Shown piece by piece: positions 17,321 to 26,366 of a DNA stretch of 64,000 bases. The notes beneath the pieces are model-generated. The model saw only the letters and a list, made by a program, of their open reading frames with translations. It had not been told where the DNA came from and searched no databases. The translations under genes were made by a program, and so were the position numbers. The stretch is from Pseudescherichia sp039594205. GTDB lineage: Bacteria > Pseudomonadota > Gammaproteobacteria > Enterobacterales > Enterobacteriaceae. The stretch covers positions 62,001 through 126,000 of the forward strand of contig JBCNNW010000001.1 in the NCBI GenBank assembly GCA_039594205.1. The letters run 5' to 3'. The stretch's first letter is position 1. Every line of letters starts with the position of its first letter.

Positions 17321-18862
17321 ATGCGTCTTGAAGTCTTTTGTGAAGACCGTCTTGGTCTGACTCGTGAGCTACTGGATCTGCTGGTACTCAGAGGTATCGA
17401 TTTACGCGGCATTGAGATCGATCCTATCGGGCGGATCTACCTCAACTTTGCTGAACTGGAATTTAATGACTTCAGCAGCCTGATGGCTGAAATCCGCCGC
17501 ATTGCTGGTGTAACCGACGTGCGCACCGTGCTGTGGATGCCTTCCGAACGCGAGCATCGCGCTATGAGCGCGCTGCTGGAGGCTCTGCCGGAGCCGGTAC
17601 TCTCTCTGGATATGAAGAGTAAGGTTGAGCTGGCGAACCAGGCCAGCTGCCAGCTTTTTGGCCAGGATCAGTCCCGGCTGCGCAACCATAACGCCCTGCA
17701 GCTCATTAACGGCTTCAACTTCCAGCGCTGGCTGGAGGGAAATCCTCAGGCGTCGCACCACGAGCACGTAGTCATTAATGGGCAAAACTTCTTAATGGAG
17801 ATCACCCCGGTGCACCTGGACGGCGAACACGGCGAGCCGGTGCTGATCGGTGCAGTGGTTATGCTGCGCTCGACGATTCGCATGGGCCGCCAGCTGCAGG
17901 ATCGGGTCAGCCAGGACGGCAGCGCCTTCAATCAGATCGTGGCCGCCAGTACGAAAATGCGCCATGTCATCGACCAGGCGCGCAAGCTGGCTATGCTCAG
18001 CGCGCCGCTGTTAATCGTGGGCGATACCGGCACCGGTAAGGATCTGCTGGCGCACGCCTGTCATCTTGCCAGTCCGCGTGCGGCAAAACCCTATCTGGCC
18101 CTGAACTGCGCCTCTATCCCTGAGGATGCGGTGGAGAGCGAGCTGTTTGGTCACGCGCCGGAGGGCAAAAAAGGGTTCTTTGAACAGGCCAACGGCGGCT
18201 CGGTGCTGCTGGATGAGATTGGCGAGATGTCGCCCCGGATGCAGGTTAAGCTGTTGCGCTTCCTTAATGATGGCACCTTCCGCCGCGTGGGTGAGGATCA
18301 TGAGGTTCACGTCGACGTGCGGGTAATCTGCGCCACCCAGCGTAATCTGGTAGAACTGGTACAGAAGGGTATCTTCCGGGAAGATCTCTACTACCGTCTG
18401 AACGTGCTGACGCTGGATCTGCCGCCGCTGCGCGATCGCTCGCAGGACATTATGCCGCTGACCGAGCTGTTTGTGGCCCGCTTTGCCGACGAACAGGGGG
18501 TACCGCGTCCGAAGCTCTCTGCCGATCTCAGTAACGTCCTGACCCGTTATAGTTGGCCAGGCAACGTGCGTCAGCTGAAAAATGCGGTCTACCGCGCGTT
18601 GACGCAGCTGGAGGGCTACGAGCTGCGTCCGCAGGACATCCTACTGCCGGACTACGATGCGGGAACCGTGGCGGTCGGGGAAGAGGCGATGGAAGGTTCG
18701 CTGGATGATATCACCAGCCGTTTCGAGCGCTCGGTCCTGATTCAGCTCTATCGTAGCTATCCCAGCACGCGCAAGCTGGCGAAACGGTTGGGCGTGTCGC
18801 ATACCGCCATTGCCAATAAGCTGCGGGAGTATGGCCTGAGCCAGAAAAAGGGCGAAGAGTAA
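17321..18862 (+). CDS. tyrR: Transcriptional regulator TyrR
   Basis: TyrR controls aromatic amino acid synthesis and transport genes in response to tyrosine, phenylalanine and tryptophan. The 513 residues, the same as in E. coli, show an N-terminal ACT domain (MRLEVFCEDRLGLTRELLDLL), a PAS domain near 80-190, a central AAA+ domain (GDTGTGKDLLA; GGSVLLDEIGEM) and a C-terminal helix-turn-helix (STRKLAKRLGVSHTAIANKLREYG). GAFTGA is replaced by a HAPEGKKG-type loop, as expected for a sigma-70 regulator that does not activate sigma-54. The start at 17321 matches the conserved N-terminus. Confidence 0.97.
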   Translation: MRLEVFCEDRLGLTRELLDLLVLRGIDLRGIEIDPIGRIYLNFAELEFNDFSSLMAEIRRIAGVTDVRTVLWMPSEREHRAMSALLEALPEPVLSLDMKSKVELANQASCQLFGQDQSRLRNHNALQLINGFNFQRWLEGNPQASHHEHVVINGQNFLMEITPVHLDGEHGEPVLIGAVVMLRSTIRMGRQLQDRVSQDGSAFNQIVAASTKMRHVIDQARKLAMLSAPLLIVGDTGTGKDLLAHACHLASPRAAKPYLALNCASIPEDAVESELFGHAPEGKKGFFEQANGGSVLLDEIGEMSPRMQVKLLRFLNDGTFRRVGEDHEVHVDVRVICATQRNLVELVQKGIFREDLYYRLNVLTLDLPPLRDRSQDIMPLTELFVARFADEQGVPRPKLSADLSNVLTRYSWPGNVRQLKNAVYRALTQLEGYELRPQDILLPDYDAGTVAVGEEAMEGSLDDITSRFERSVLIQLYRSYPSTRKLAKRLGVSHTAIANKLREYGLSQKKGEE

Positions 18863-18868
18863 AACAAG

Positions 18869-18897
18869 AGAGCCTTCAGCGATGAAGGCTCTTTTTT
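18869..18897 (+). terminator. Rho-independent terminator after tyrR
   Basis: A 10-bp stem (AGAGCCTTCA / TGAAGGCTCT) with a GCGA tetraloop is followed by a T run. On the opposite strand the A run before the stem also allows termination of tpx, so it is probably bidirectional. Confidence 0.92.
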
Positions 18898-18910
18898 AAT
18901 GCGGCTACGC

Positions 18911-19417
18911 TTACTTGGCCAGCGCTTGCAGGGCAGCCTCGTAGTCCGGCTCGTTGGTGATCTCGTTCACCAGCTCGCTGAATACTACGGTGTCGTTTTC
19001 GTCGATAACCACGACCGCACGCGCGGCCAGGCCTTTCAGCGCGCCATCAGCAATGCCTACGCCGTAGTTTTCGAGGAAGTCGGCGTTACGCAGGGTCGAC
19101 AGGGTGATCACGTTGCTCAGACCTTCCGCGCCGCAGAAGCGGGACTGGGCGAATGGCAGATCGGCAGAGATGCACAGCACCACGGTGTCTTTCATTTCGG
19201 TGGCGAGCTGGTTGAATTTACGCACGGAGGCGGCGCAAACACCGGTGTCAATGCTCGGGAACACGTTGAGAACTTTGCGCTTACCCGCGAACTGCGCCAG
19301 CGTAACGTCGGTCAGATCCTTCGCGACCAGAGTGAAAGGGTGTGCTTTGCTACCGACTGCCGGAATAGCGCCAGCAACAGCAACCGGGTTGCCCTGGAAA
19401 TGAACGGTTTGAGACAT
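18911..19417 (-). CDS. tpx: Thiol peroxidase Tpx
   Basis: Tpx is an atypical 2-Cys peroxiredoxin that reduces lipid and other hydroperoxides using thioredoxin. It has 168 residues, the usual size. The peroxidatic Cys61 lies in FPSIDTGVCAASVRKF and the resolving Cys95 in SRFCGAEGL; Cys82 is also present. The gene is convergent with tyrR, as in E. coli. Confidence 0.97.
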   Translation of the reverse strand: MSQTVHFQGNPVAVAGAIPAVGSKAHPFTLVAKDLTDVTLAQFAGKRKVLNVFPSIDTGVCAASVRKFNQLATEMKDTVVLCISADLPFAQSRFCGAEGLSNVITLSTLRNADFLENYGVGIADGALKGLAARAVVVIDENDTVVFSELVNEITNEPDYEAALQALAK

Positions 19418-19545
19418 AAATATCTTCCTGTTTACATATAGTTAACGTCGCCGCTAGTGTACGTGATTGGCCTTAATCACGGCAAACCTATTTTTGTCCC
19501 GCTTTTCAACACTATACTTTTAACATTCCGTTAAAGGAGCAACGA

Positions 19546-20511
19546 ATGAGAACAGTTAAGGTCTATGAAGAGAGTTGGCCGCTGCATTCACCGTTTGTCA
19601 TCTCACGGGGCAGCCGCAGCGAGGCCAGGGTAGTGGTGGTTGAGCTGGAAGAGGAGGGGATCAGGGCGGCGGGAGAGTGCACGCCCTATCCACGCTATGG
19701 CGAGAGCGATGCATCCGTCATTGCTCAGATCATGACCATTGTGCCGCAGCTCGAGAGAGGCCTCACCCGGCATCAGCTTCAGTCTCTGCTGCCACCGGGA
19801 GCAGCACGCAACGCCGTAGACAGCGCCCTGTGGGATCTGGAAGCGCGTCGGCTGGGCGTTAGCCTGGAGCAGCATCTTGACGTTGCGCTGCCGGACGATT
19901 TGACCACGGCGCAGACAGTGGTGATTGGCACGCCGGAGCAGATGGCCGCCAGCGCCGCCGCACTGTGGGAGAAGGGGGCGCGACTGCTGAAGATCAAGCT
20001 CGATGACCGTCTGATCAGCGAGCGGCTGGTGGCCGTTCGCACTGCCGTCCCGGAGGCAACGCTGATTGTCGATGCCAACGAATCCTGGCACAGCGAAGGC
20101 TTAGCCGCGCGCTGTCAGCTGCTGGCAGATCTCGGTGTTGCGATGCTCGAGCAGCCGCTTCCCGCTAACAATGATGCTGCACTGGAGAACTTTATCCACC
20201 CACTGCCCATCTGTGCCGATGAGAGCTGCCACGCTCGCAGCAGCCTGAAAACTCTTGCCGGACGCTATGAGATGATCAACATCAAACTCGATAAAACCGG
20301 CGGGCTGACCGAGGCGCTGGCGCTGGCCAGCGAGGCGCAGGCGCAGGGATTTGAGGTGATGCTGGGCTGCATGCTCTGCACCTCACGGGCTATCGCGGCG
20401 GCGCTGCCGCTTGTGTCACAGGCGCGGTTTGCCGATCTTGACGGTCCCACCTGGCTGGCGGTGGACGTTGAACCGGCGCTACGCTTCAGCACCGGTCAGC
20501 TTCACCTCTGA
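19546..20511 (+). CDS. ycjG: L-Ala-D/L-Glu epimerase
   Basis: The enzyme epimerises L-Ala-D-Glu released during murein recycling to L-Ala-L-Glu, so that the dipeptide can be used. The 321-residue protein belongs to the enolase superfamily: KIKLD (catalytic lysine), DANESW, LEQPLP and ADES metal ligands, and a second lysine in INIKLDKTGG. It is divergent from tpx. Its last ten bases overlap the convergent mpaA, another murein-peptide gene, so the two neighbours act on the same breakdown products. Confidence 0.95.
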   Translation: MRTVKVYEESWPLHSPFVISRGSRSEARVVVVELEEEGIRAAGECTPYPRYGESDASVIAQIMTIVPQLERGLTRHQLQSLLPPGAARNAVDSALWDLEARRLGVSLEQHLDVALPDDLTTAQTVVIGTPEQMAASAAALWEKGARLLKIKLDDRLISERLVAVRTAVPEATLIVDANESWHSEGLAARCQLLADLGVAMLEQPLPANNDAALENFIHPLPICADESCHARSSLKTLAGRYEMINIKLDKTGGLTEALALASEAQAQGFEVMLGCMLCTSRAIAAALPLVSQARFADLDGPTWLAVDVEPALRFSTGQLHL

Positions 20512-21221
20512 TCCGTCCAGCGCAGCAGGCGCGTCATCGCCTGCAGATAACGTTCGCTGGCCTCATCGTTTGAGATCGGCGGCAACTCGGCGGTGATGCA
20601 GTGCAGGCCAATATCGGCGCACCAGCTACCGAACGAGCCGGGCGTTTCATAGCCGACGCTGCGCACCAGCGGCAAGGCAAACGCCCCGGCGAGCCAGTGG
20701 CCCAGCGGACTCTGCACGGGATCCTCAATGCAGGCCAGCGGATCGTGAAATGAGACAACCCAGGCCGGATGCAGACGGTGAATAAGCTGGCACAGGCTTT
20801 GGGTTTCAGGTTCTGAACCCGGCGCATCACCTGCCAGCAGCACCACGTCCCGGGCACTGGCGGCGCTGTTCCAGCGATAGACGGTCTCCCCGGCCCGCCA
20901 GTTAGCGGCGGGGAAGTTGCGGTTGAGATCGACGCCCTGGGCATTGGCACGCAGGCCAAGCTGACAGCCGTCGGGGTTGACCGCCAGCACCACGTGATGG
21001 TGGCGCAGGGCAGGTTCAAGGGTACGCAGCGCACAGGAGAGGGTCACCACTGCCGCGCTCTCATCTCCATGGGTGCCAGCGAGGATCAGGCCGCTCTCCC
21101 GGGAAGCCACGGGAGCCGGAAACCAGATAAGCGGCGCGCCGAGACGCGAACGGCCATAGTGCTCTATTCCGGTAGCAAAAGCGCCCCGTTCGGCGCGTGG
21201 GCGTGAGGCGGTCATAGTCAT
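20502..21221 (-). CDS. mpaA: Murein peptide amidase A
   Basis: MpaA removes meso-diaminopimelate from the murein tripeptide L-Ala-gamma-D-Glu-Dap in the cytoplasm. The 239 residues match the M14 zinc carboxypeptidase fold: zinc ligands in GTHGDES, substrate motif GVDLNRNFPAANW, zinc His in VSFHDPLACIED and a catalytic Glu in ITAELPPISNDEASE. A start two codons later (21215) is equally possible. It is slightly shorter at the C-terminus than the E. coli protein. Confidence 0.94.
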   Translation of the reverse strand: MTMTASRPRAERGAFATGIEHYGRSRLGAPLIWFPAPVASRESGLILAGTHGDESAAVVTLSCALRTLEPALRHHHVVLAVNPDGCQLGLRANAQGVDLNRNFPAANWRAGETVYRWNSAASARDVVLLAGDAPGSEPETQSLCQLIHRLHPAWVVSFHDPLACIEDPVQSPLGHWLAGAFALPLVRSVGYETPGSFGSWCADIGLHCITAELPPISNDEASERYLQAMTRLLRWTDQR

Positions 21222-21402
21222 CCTTTCAGGCAGGGGGTAGACAAAGTGTTAAGCAAAGCGCAGCGCTTTTCAAATCGTTTCATCCAGGATGAGAGCGAGG
21301 CAGTAAATATCACCTTATCTTGCTAAGCCGTTTGCTTTTCTCCATGCAAAAACAAATAATTATCCCATCTTTTCGCCGGGCATTTAGCTATAGGGTCATC
21401 TC

Positions 21403-23019
21403 ATGAAATATCCCGTCTCCCTTCTCTGCGCTGCACTGTGGTTATGCGGACTCTCTTCACCCTCTTTTGCCGCGGACGTGCCCGCCGGGACCAGGCTGGC
21501 GGCGCAGCAGACGCTGGTGCGCCATATAAAAGATGAGCCTGCCACCCTCGACCCGGCTAAAGCCGTTGGGCTGCCGGAGATTCAGGTGATCCGCGATCTC
21601 TACGAGGGGCTGGTGAATCAGAATGAGAAGGGGGAGATCGTTCCCGGCGTCGCAACAAAGTGGAGTACCAGCGATAACCGCAGCTGGACCTTCACTCTGC
21701 GCAACGACGCCCGCTGGTCAGACGGGACGCCGGTCACCGCTCAGGATTTTGTGTATAGCTGGCAGCGGCTGGTGGATCCGAAAACCACGTCGCCTTTTGC
21801 CTGGTTTGCCGCGCTGGCAGGCATCGGCAATGCACAGAATATTATCGATGGCAAAGCTTCGCCGGACACTCTGGCGGTGACGGCAATCGATCCGCATACG
21901 CTGCGCGTACAGCTCGATAACCCGCTGCCGTGGTTTGCTAACCTGGCCGCCAGCTTTGCCTTCTATCCGGTGCAAAAAGCCAACGTCGAGAGCGGCAAGG
22001 CGTGGACCCAGCCGGGCAAGCTGGTGGGTAACGGGGCCTACGTACTCAAGGATCGCGTGGTCAATGAGAAGCTGGTGCTGGAGCCTAACGCTCACTACTG
22101 GGATAACGCTAAAACGGTGATTAAAACGGTCACCTTTATCCCCATCAACCAGGAGTCGGCGGCAACCAAGCGCTATCTGGCAGGAGATATCGATATCACA
22201 GAATCCTTCCCAAAAAATCTCTATCAGAAGCTGCTCAAGGATATCCCCGGCCAGGTCTATACCCCGCCGCAGCTGGGCACCTACTACTATGCCTTCAACA
22301 CCCAGAAGGGTCCGACGGCAGATGCCCGCGTGCGCCTGGCGCTAAGCATGACCATCGATCGCCGCCTGATGGCGGAGAAGGTCCTGGGCACCGGAGAGAA
22401 GCCCGCCTGGCGCTTTACCCCTGACGTGACGGCAGGTTTCAAGCCCGATCCTTCAGAATTAGAGCAGCTGAGTCAGGCCGAGCTGAACGTGCAGGCAAAA
22501 ACGCTGCTGCAGGCGGCGGGTTACGGACCGGGTCGTCCATTAAAGCTAACCCTGCTGTATAACACCTCTGAGAATCATCAAAAGATCGCTATTGCCGTGG
22601 CGTCGATGTGGCGGAAAAATCTCGGCGTGGACGTGAAGCTGCAAAATCAGGAGTGGAAAACCTATATCGACAGCCGCAATACCGGCAACTTCGATGTGAT
22701 CCGCGCCTCGTGGGTAGGGGATTACAACGAGCCGTCTACCTTCCTGTCGCTGCTCACCTCCACCCACAGCGGTAACATCTCCCGCTTTAACGATCCGGCC
22801 TATGACAAGGTGATGAAACAGGCGGCGCTGGAGCCGACCGGCAAAGCGCGTAACGAGGACTATAACGCAGCAGAGAAGATCCTGGCGCGCGAGGCACCTA
22901 TCGCGCCAATCTACCAGTACACCAACGGGCGGCTGATCAAGCCCTGGCTAAAAGGTTATCCAATCAATAACCCTGAGGACGTGGCCTACACCCGCACGAT
23001 GTATATCGAAGCGCACTAG
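21403..23019 (+). CDS. mppA: Periplasmic murein peptide-binding protein MppA
   Basis: This is a solute-binding protein of the OppA/SBP_bac_5 family that binds the murein tripeptide and delivers it to the Opp permease. The 538 residues start with a clear signal peptide (cleavage after PSFAA near residue 24), followed by the conserved TLDPAKAVGLPEIQVIRDLYEGLV and the WSDGTPVTAQDFVYSWQRLVDP segments. It ends the conserved block; in E. coli the next genes would be ynaI, uspE and fnr, which are not here. Confidence 0.95.
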   Translation: MKYPVSLLCAALWLCGLSSPSFAADVPAGTRLAAQQTLVRHIKDEPATLDPAKAVGLPEIQVIRDLYEGLVNQNEKGEIVPGVATKWSTSDNRSWTFTLRNDARWSDGTPVTAQDFVYSWQRLVDPKTTSPFAWFAALAGIGNAQNIIDGKASPDTLAVTAIDPHTLRVQLDNPLPWFANLAASFAFYPVQKANVESGKAWTQPGKLVGNGAYVLKDRVVNEKLVLEPNAHYWDNAKTVIKTVTFIPINQESAATKRYLAGDIDITESFPKNLYQKLLKDIPGQVYTPPQLGTYYYAFNTQKGPTADARVRLALSMTIDRRLMAEKVLGTGEKPAWRFTPDVTAGFKPDPSELEQLSQAELNVQAKTLLQAAGYGPGRPLKLTLLYNTSENHQKIAIAVASMWRKNLGVDVKLQNQEWKTYIDSRNTGNFDVIRASWVGDYNEPSTFLSLLTSTHSGNISRFNDPAYDKVMKQAALEPTGKARNEDYNAAEKILAREAPIAPIYQYTNGRLIKPWLKGYPINNPEDVAYTRTMYIEAH

Positions 23020-23052
23020 CCGTTGCTGAGGGTTAGTCAAAATGGTAATCCA

Positions 23053-23076
23053 CCGGCCCTACAGCGGTAGGGCCGG
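23053..23076. terminator. Stem-loop between convergent mppA and epimerase genes
   Basis: A perfect 10-bp stem (CCGGCCCTAC / GTAGGGCCGG) with an AGCG loop lies 33 bases after mppA. It lacks a strong T run on either side, so it may act mainly as an mRNA-end stabiliser. Confidence 0.5.
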
Positions 23077-23083
23077 AGAGGAG

Positions 23084-23989
23084 CTAGCGGGAGGATAACA
23101 GCGGCGCGTAATCCATATGCTGCAAATCTTCCAGCAGGCTGGGGCCGGTGGGATGCCAGCTTAGCTGCTGGCGTGTCCACGCGGATGAGGCGCGCAGGTT
23201 TTTCCCGACAAAAATCGCTAACCAGCCAAAATGGGCTTCTGCCTCTTCCAGAGATAGCGCCCTTTGCGGCAGATTAAGTTTATCCGCTACCTTTGCGGCA
23301 ATCTCTTGCATTAGAACGCCCTCTTCCGCCACGGCATGGTAGCGTTTGCCGTTTTCACCGCGCTCCAGGACCAGCCGATAGAGCTTTGCGACATCGCTGA
23401 CGTGGGCCGCCGACCAGACGTTGCCGCCTTCGCCGATGCAGGCGACGACACCTTTTTCCACAGCGTGCTGAATGTAATAGGTGATTAATCCCTGGCGTGT
23501 GGTGTCATGTACCTGCGGCAGGCGTACAATCCGCAGGTTTACGCCTGCGGCGAGCAGTGCATTGCCTGCAATTTCAGAGGCTACTCTGGGGTTCAGGCTG
23601 TCAGAATTGAACTGATCTTCCTGCGCCAGCGCATCAGGGCTGTCGTCGCCGATGCCGGTGCCGGAAGTGATAATAAACGGCCGATCGCTTCCCTTCAGCG
23701 CCTGGCCCATGGCGCGGATAACGCGTTGATCTTGTTCACAGTTCTCGGCGAAACGGCCAAAGTCATGGTCAAACGCGGTATGAATCACCGCATCGGCCTG
23801 CTGCGCTGCGCTGGCCAGGGTATCTGGCTCCTCCAGCGCACCACGATGGACGTCGGCCCCGGCGGCCTTGAGCGCCTGCGCGCTGCTACCCGAACGGGCA
23901 AGGCCCGTTACCTGATGCCCGGCTGCCAACAACTCAACCAGAATACGGGAGCCGATAAACCCGCTTGCGCCAGTCAGAAATACTCGCAT
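23084..23989 (-). CDS. NAD-dependent epimerase/dehydratase-like SDR protein
   Basis: The 301-residue protein is an atypical extended SDR with FLTGASGFIGSRI at the N-terminus, VIHTAFDHDF, and a substrate-side region ending in AHVSDVAKLYRLVLE. The usual YxxxK is not clear; the sequence around residues 130-140 reads LNPRVASE, so a catalytic tyrosine may be missing. Related proteins are annotated only as NAD-dependent epimerase/dehydratase or NmrA-like. It is divergent from a helix-turn-helix regulator at 24087, which probably controls it. Substrate unknown. Confidence 0.8.
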   Translation of the reverse strand: MRVFLTGASGFIGSRILVELLAAGHQVTGLARSGSSAQALKAAGADVHRGALEEPDTLASAAQQADAVIHTAFDHDFGRFAENCEQDQRVIRAMGQALKGSDRPFIITSGTGIGDDSPDALAQEDQFNSDSLNPRVASEIAGNALLAAGVNLRIVRLPQVHDTTRQGLITYYIQHAVEKGVVACIGEGGNVWSAAHVSDVAKLYRLVLERGENGKRYHAVAEEGVLMQEIAAKVADKLNLPQRALSLEEAEAHFGWLAIFVGKNLRASSAWTRQQLSWHPTGPSLLEDLQHMDYAPLLSSR

Positions 23990-24003
23990 ACTCTACCTCC
24001 AGA

Positions 24004-24016
24004 TTGGGTTACCCAA
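24004..24016. promoter_or_regulatory. Palindrome in divergent promoter region
   Basis: TTGGGT-T-ACCCAA is a perfect 6+6 bp inverted repeat centred 20 bases upstream of the epimerase start and 77 bases upstream of the regulator start. It is a likely binding site for the regulator at 24087. Confidence 0.45.
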
Positions 24017-24086
24017 CCAGAGTAGCGCTATAGCCAAACGGTAAAAGTAGAGACATTATCAGGGTATAAATCTTAACAGGATAATA

Positions 24087-24956
24087 ATGATGCAAACGGC
24101 AATGCGGTCGCTGGGCGACTTTCTGCGGGCGCGGCGTATGCGTCTTGATCCTGTAGCGTTTGGTTTCATCGCCGGCAGGCGGCGTACGCCGGGGCTACGT
24201 CGTGAAGAGGTGGCGCAGCTCGCCTGTATTAGCCCCACCTGGTACACCTGGCTTGAGCAGGGGCGGGGCGGCGCACCGTCGCGGGAGGTACTCAACCGCA
24301 TCGCCAGCGGGCTACGCCTGACGGGTCCTGAACGCGAACACCTGTTCATTCTGGCGTTTGGCCATCCGCCAGAGACCTGTTTTACGCTCTCTACGGATAT
24401 CACGCCGCGCCTGCAACGGGTGCTGGAGGCGTTTAGCATTCCGGCGCTGATTAAAACCATCACCTGGGATGTGATCGCCTGGAATCGTGCTGCCGCCTGC
24501 GTGTTGACCGACTATGAGCAGCTACCGTATTCAGAGCGTAATGTGCTGCGTCGCCTGTTTCTTGACCCGGAGGTACGCCAGAGGCAGGGAGACTGGCAGG
24601 CCGTAGCACGGCTGGTGGTAAGTGCGTTTCGCGCTGACGTAGCGCGGGCGGGTGAATCGGCGGAAACGGCCAGCCTGATTGGCGAACTTTCCCGTCAGAG
24701 CCATGAATTTGACACGCTGTGGCGCAGCAATGATGTCGCCAGCCACGGTGAGGGGGTGAAGCGTATTCATCATCCGCAGGCAGGGACGATAGAGCTGGAG
24801 TTTTCAACATTTATGGTAGAAGGGCGGCCCGATCTCGCGATGCTGGTTTTTAACCCGGCCAATGAAGAGAGCCGCCGTAAAGTTGACGAGCAGGTAAGAC
24901 AATCCCTGTCTTACGGCGGCGCTTCAGACCGCCATCACGCCGCCATCCACGAATAG
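24087..24956 (+). CDS. Helix-turn-helix regulator with MmyB-like ligand domain
   Basis: The 289-residue protein has an N-terminal XRE helix-turn-helix (GDFLRARRMRLDP, then RRTPGLRREEVAQLACISPTWYTWLEQGR) and the C-terminal MmyB-like ligand-binding domain (TWDVIAWNRAAACVLTDYEQLP, then FDTLWRSNDVASHGEG). Such proteins commonly regulate a divergent SDR or oxidoreductase gene. Here the epimerase-like gene is divergent and another SDR gene is convergent, overlapping the last 33 bases. A start one codon later is possible. Confidence 0.87.
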   Translation: MMQTAMRSLGDFLRARRMRLDPVAFGFIAGRRRTPGLRREEVAQLACISPTWYTWLEQGRGGAPSREVLNRIASGLRLTGPEREHLFILAFGHPPETCFTLSTDITPRLQRVLEAFSIPALIKTITWDVIAWNRAAACVLTDYEQLPYSERNVLRRLFLDPEVRQRQGDWQAVARLVVSAFRADVARAGESAETASLIGELSRQSHEFDTLWRSNDVASHGEGVKRIHHPQAGTIELEFSTFMVEGRPDLAMLVFNPANEESRRKVDEQVRQSLSYGGASDRHHAAIHE

Positions 24957-25667
24957 CTCATCCCCTGCAACGAATCGGCTCTCATCAGAGGCGAGGAACA
25001 GTACGGCGCTGGCGACTTCATCTACCTCCCCCAGCCGACCGAACGGTGCCATATTTTGGAAAATTTCTTCCATGCCGTCATTGGCTTGCAAATAGCTCTG
25101 CATCGCCGGGGTAAGGATCATTCCCGGCGAAACCACATTCACCCGGATGCCGCGTGCTTTCAGATCGGTAGTCCAGGTGCGGGCAAATGAGCGGATGGCG
25201 GCTTTTGTCGCACTGTATACCGACAGGCTGGCGATGCCCTTGCTGCCCGCCACCGAACCGGCAAGGATCACCGTGCCGCCGCTAGTCATCAGCGGAAGCG
25301 CTTTCTGCACCGTGTAGAGTGTACCTTTGACATTGACGCTGAATACACGGTCAACGTGGGCGTCGTCTATCTTATCAAGCGCTGCGGATTCAGAGATACC
25401 GGCATTGGCGAAAAGGACATCGATCCGGCCACGCTCGTGTGCGATGCGTTCATAAAGTCGATCAAGGCTGGCAGGATCGGCGACATCCCCCTGTATGCCA
25501 ACCGCTCCGTGACCGATCTCCTTCACTGCGATATCCAGCGGCTGCTGACGGCGCGCCGTCACGTAAATATGTGCCCCCTCTGCGGCAAAGCGTTTTGCTG
25601 TCGCCAGACCGATCCCGTCGCTGCCCCCGGTAATTAACACCACTTTATTGGCAAATTTTTGGCTCAT
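24924..25667 (-). CDS. SDR-family oxidoreductase
   Basis: This is a classical short-chain dehydrogenase of 247 residues with ITGGSDGIG, NAG, catalytic Ser (ILAGSVAGS) and YSATKAA motifs, and a VDGGV C-terminus. The substrate is not identifiable. Its C-terminal codons overlap the end of the convergent MmyB-like regulator gene by 33 bases. It is divergent from a TetR regulator across a very strong palindrome, and that regulator is its probable repressor. Confidence 0.87.
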   Translation of the reverse strand: MSQKFANKVVLITGGSDGIGLATAKRFAAEGAHIYVTARRQQPLDIAVKEIGHGAVGIQGDVADPASLDRLYERIAHERGRIDVLFANAGISESAALDKIDDAHVDRVFSVNVKGTLYTVQKALPLMTSGGTVILAGSVAGSKGIASLSVYSATKAAIRSFARTWTTDLKARGIRVNVVSPGMILTPAMQSYLQANDGMEEIFQNMAPFGRLGEVDEVASAVLFLASDESRFVAGDELFVDGGVMAV

Positions 25668-25675
25668 TTCATCAC

Positions 25676-25714
25676 CCCTTTATTAAGTGGAGGATTGTTC
25701 CACTTAATAAAGGG
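25676..25714. promoter_or_regulatory. Perfect 16-bp inverted repeat, probable TetR operator
   Basis: CCCTTTATTAAGTGGA and its exact complement lie either side of a 7-base spacer (25692-25698). The repeat starts 8 bases upstream of the SDR start codon and ends 39 bases before the TetR start, so binding would cover both transcript starts or the SDR ribosome site. Confidence 0.75.
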
Positions 25715-25753
25715 TAGTAGCCTCCGCTTAGCATTCAATAACGAGGGCACAAA

Positions 25754-26308
25754 ATGGATAAAGGAACGGGGTTACGTGCTGATGCGCTGCGCAACCGCGA
25801 GCGTATCCTTGCTGCTGCCGAAACGGTATTTCTTGAGCAAGGGGCAGGCGCGTCGTTGGAAGAGGTAGCCCGACGCGCAGGTGTCGGCATTGGCACGCTC
25901 TATCGGCGCTTTCCGTCGCGGGAGGCTCTGCTGGCGGCCGCCTGGAATGCACGGCTGCTTGCTTTTGCACAGGCGAGCCGCGCTGAAGATGACGCACGCG
26001 ATCCGTTCAGCACGCTGTGCGCTTTTATGGAAGGGCTGGTGCGGAACACGCAAATCTGGCGGGGACTGGCGTCATCTCTTGGCACAGTTCTCCAGAGCGG
26101 TACGCCCGGCTGTATGGCCATAACAGAGGAGGGGCGCAGGCTGCTTAACCGCGGACAGCAGGCCGGTGCCTTCCGGAGCGATATCACCTTTGACGACATG
26201 GTTTACATGGTGGTAGCCGTTTCCCTGGCCGCCGAACAGGAGAATGCCTCAACGACGCGCATTGCCCATCTGGTCGATCTGTTTCTGAATGGCATCCAGA
26301 CGCAATAA
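25754..26308 (+). CDS. TetR/AcrR-family repressor
   Basis: The 184-residue protein has the TetR N-terminal DNA-binding domain (RERILAAAETVFLEQGAGASLEEVARRAGVGIGTLYRRFPSRE) and a variable all-helical C-terminal ligand domain. Divergent placement and the 39-bp palindrome between it and the SDR gene at 24924-25667 suggest it represses both itself and that SDR. The ligand is unknown. dsdA follows on the same strand after 58 bases and might be co-transcribed. Confidence 0.87.
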   Translation: MDKGTGLRADALRNRERILAAAETVFLEQGAGASLEEVARRAGVGIGTLYRRFPSREALLAAAWNARLLAFAQASRAEDDARDPFSTLCAFMEGLVRNTQIWRGLASSLGTVLQSGTPGCMAITEEGRRLLNRGQQAGAFRSDITFDDMVYMVVAVSLAAEQENASTTRIAHLVDLFLNGIQTQ

Positions 26309-26366
26309 ATGCTTTATCGTGGGGCGATCGCATTCATAATCTGGCCCTGACAGAGGATCTGCTTTT

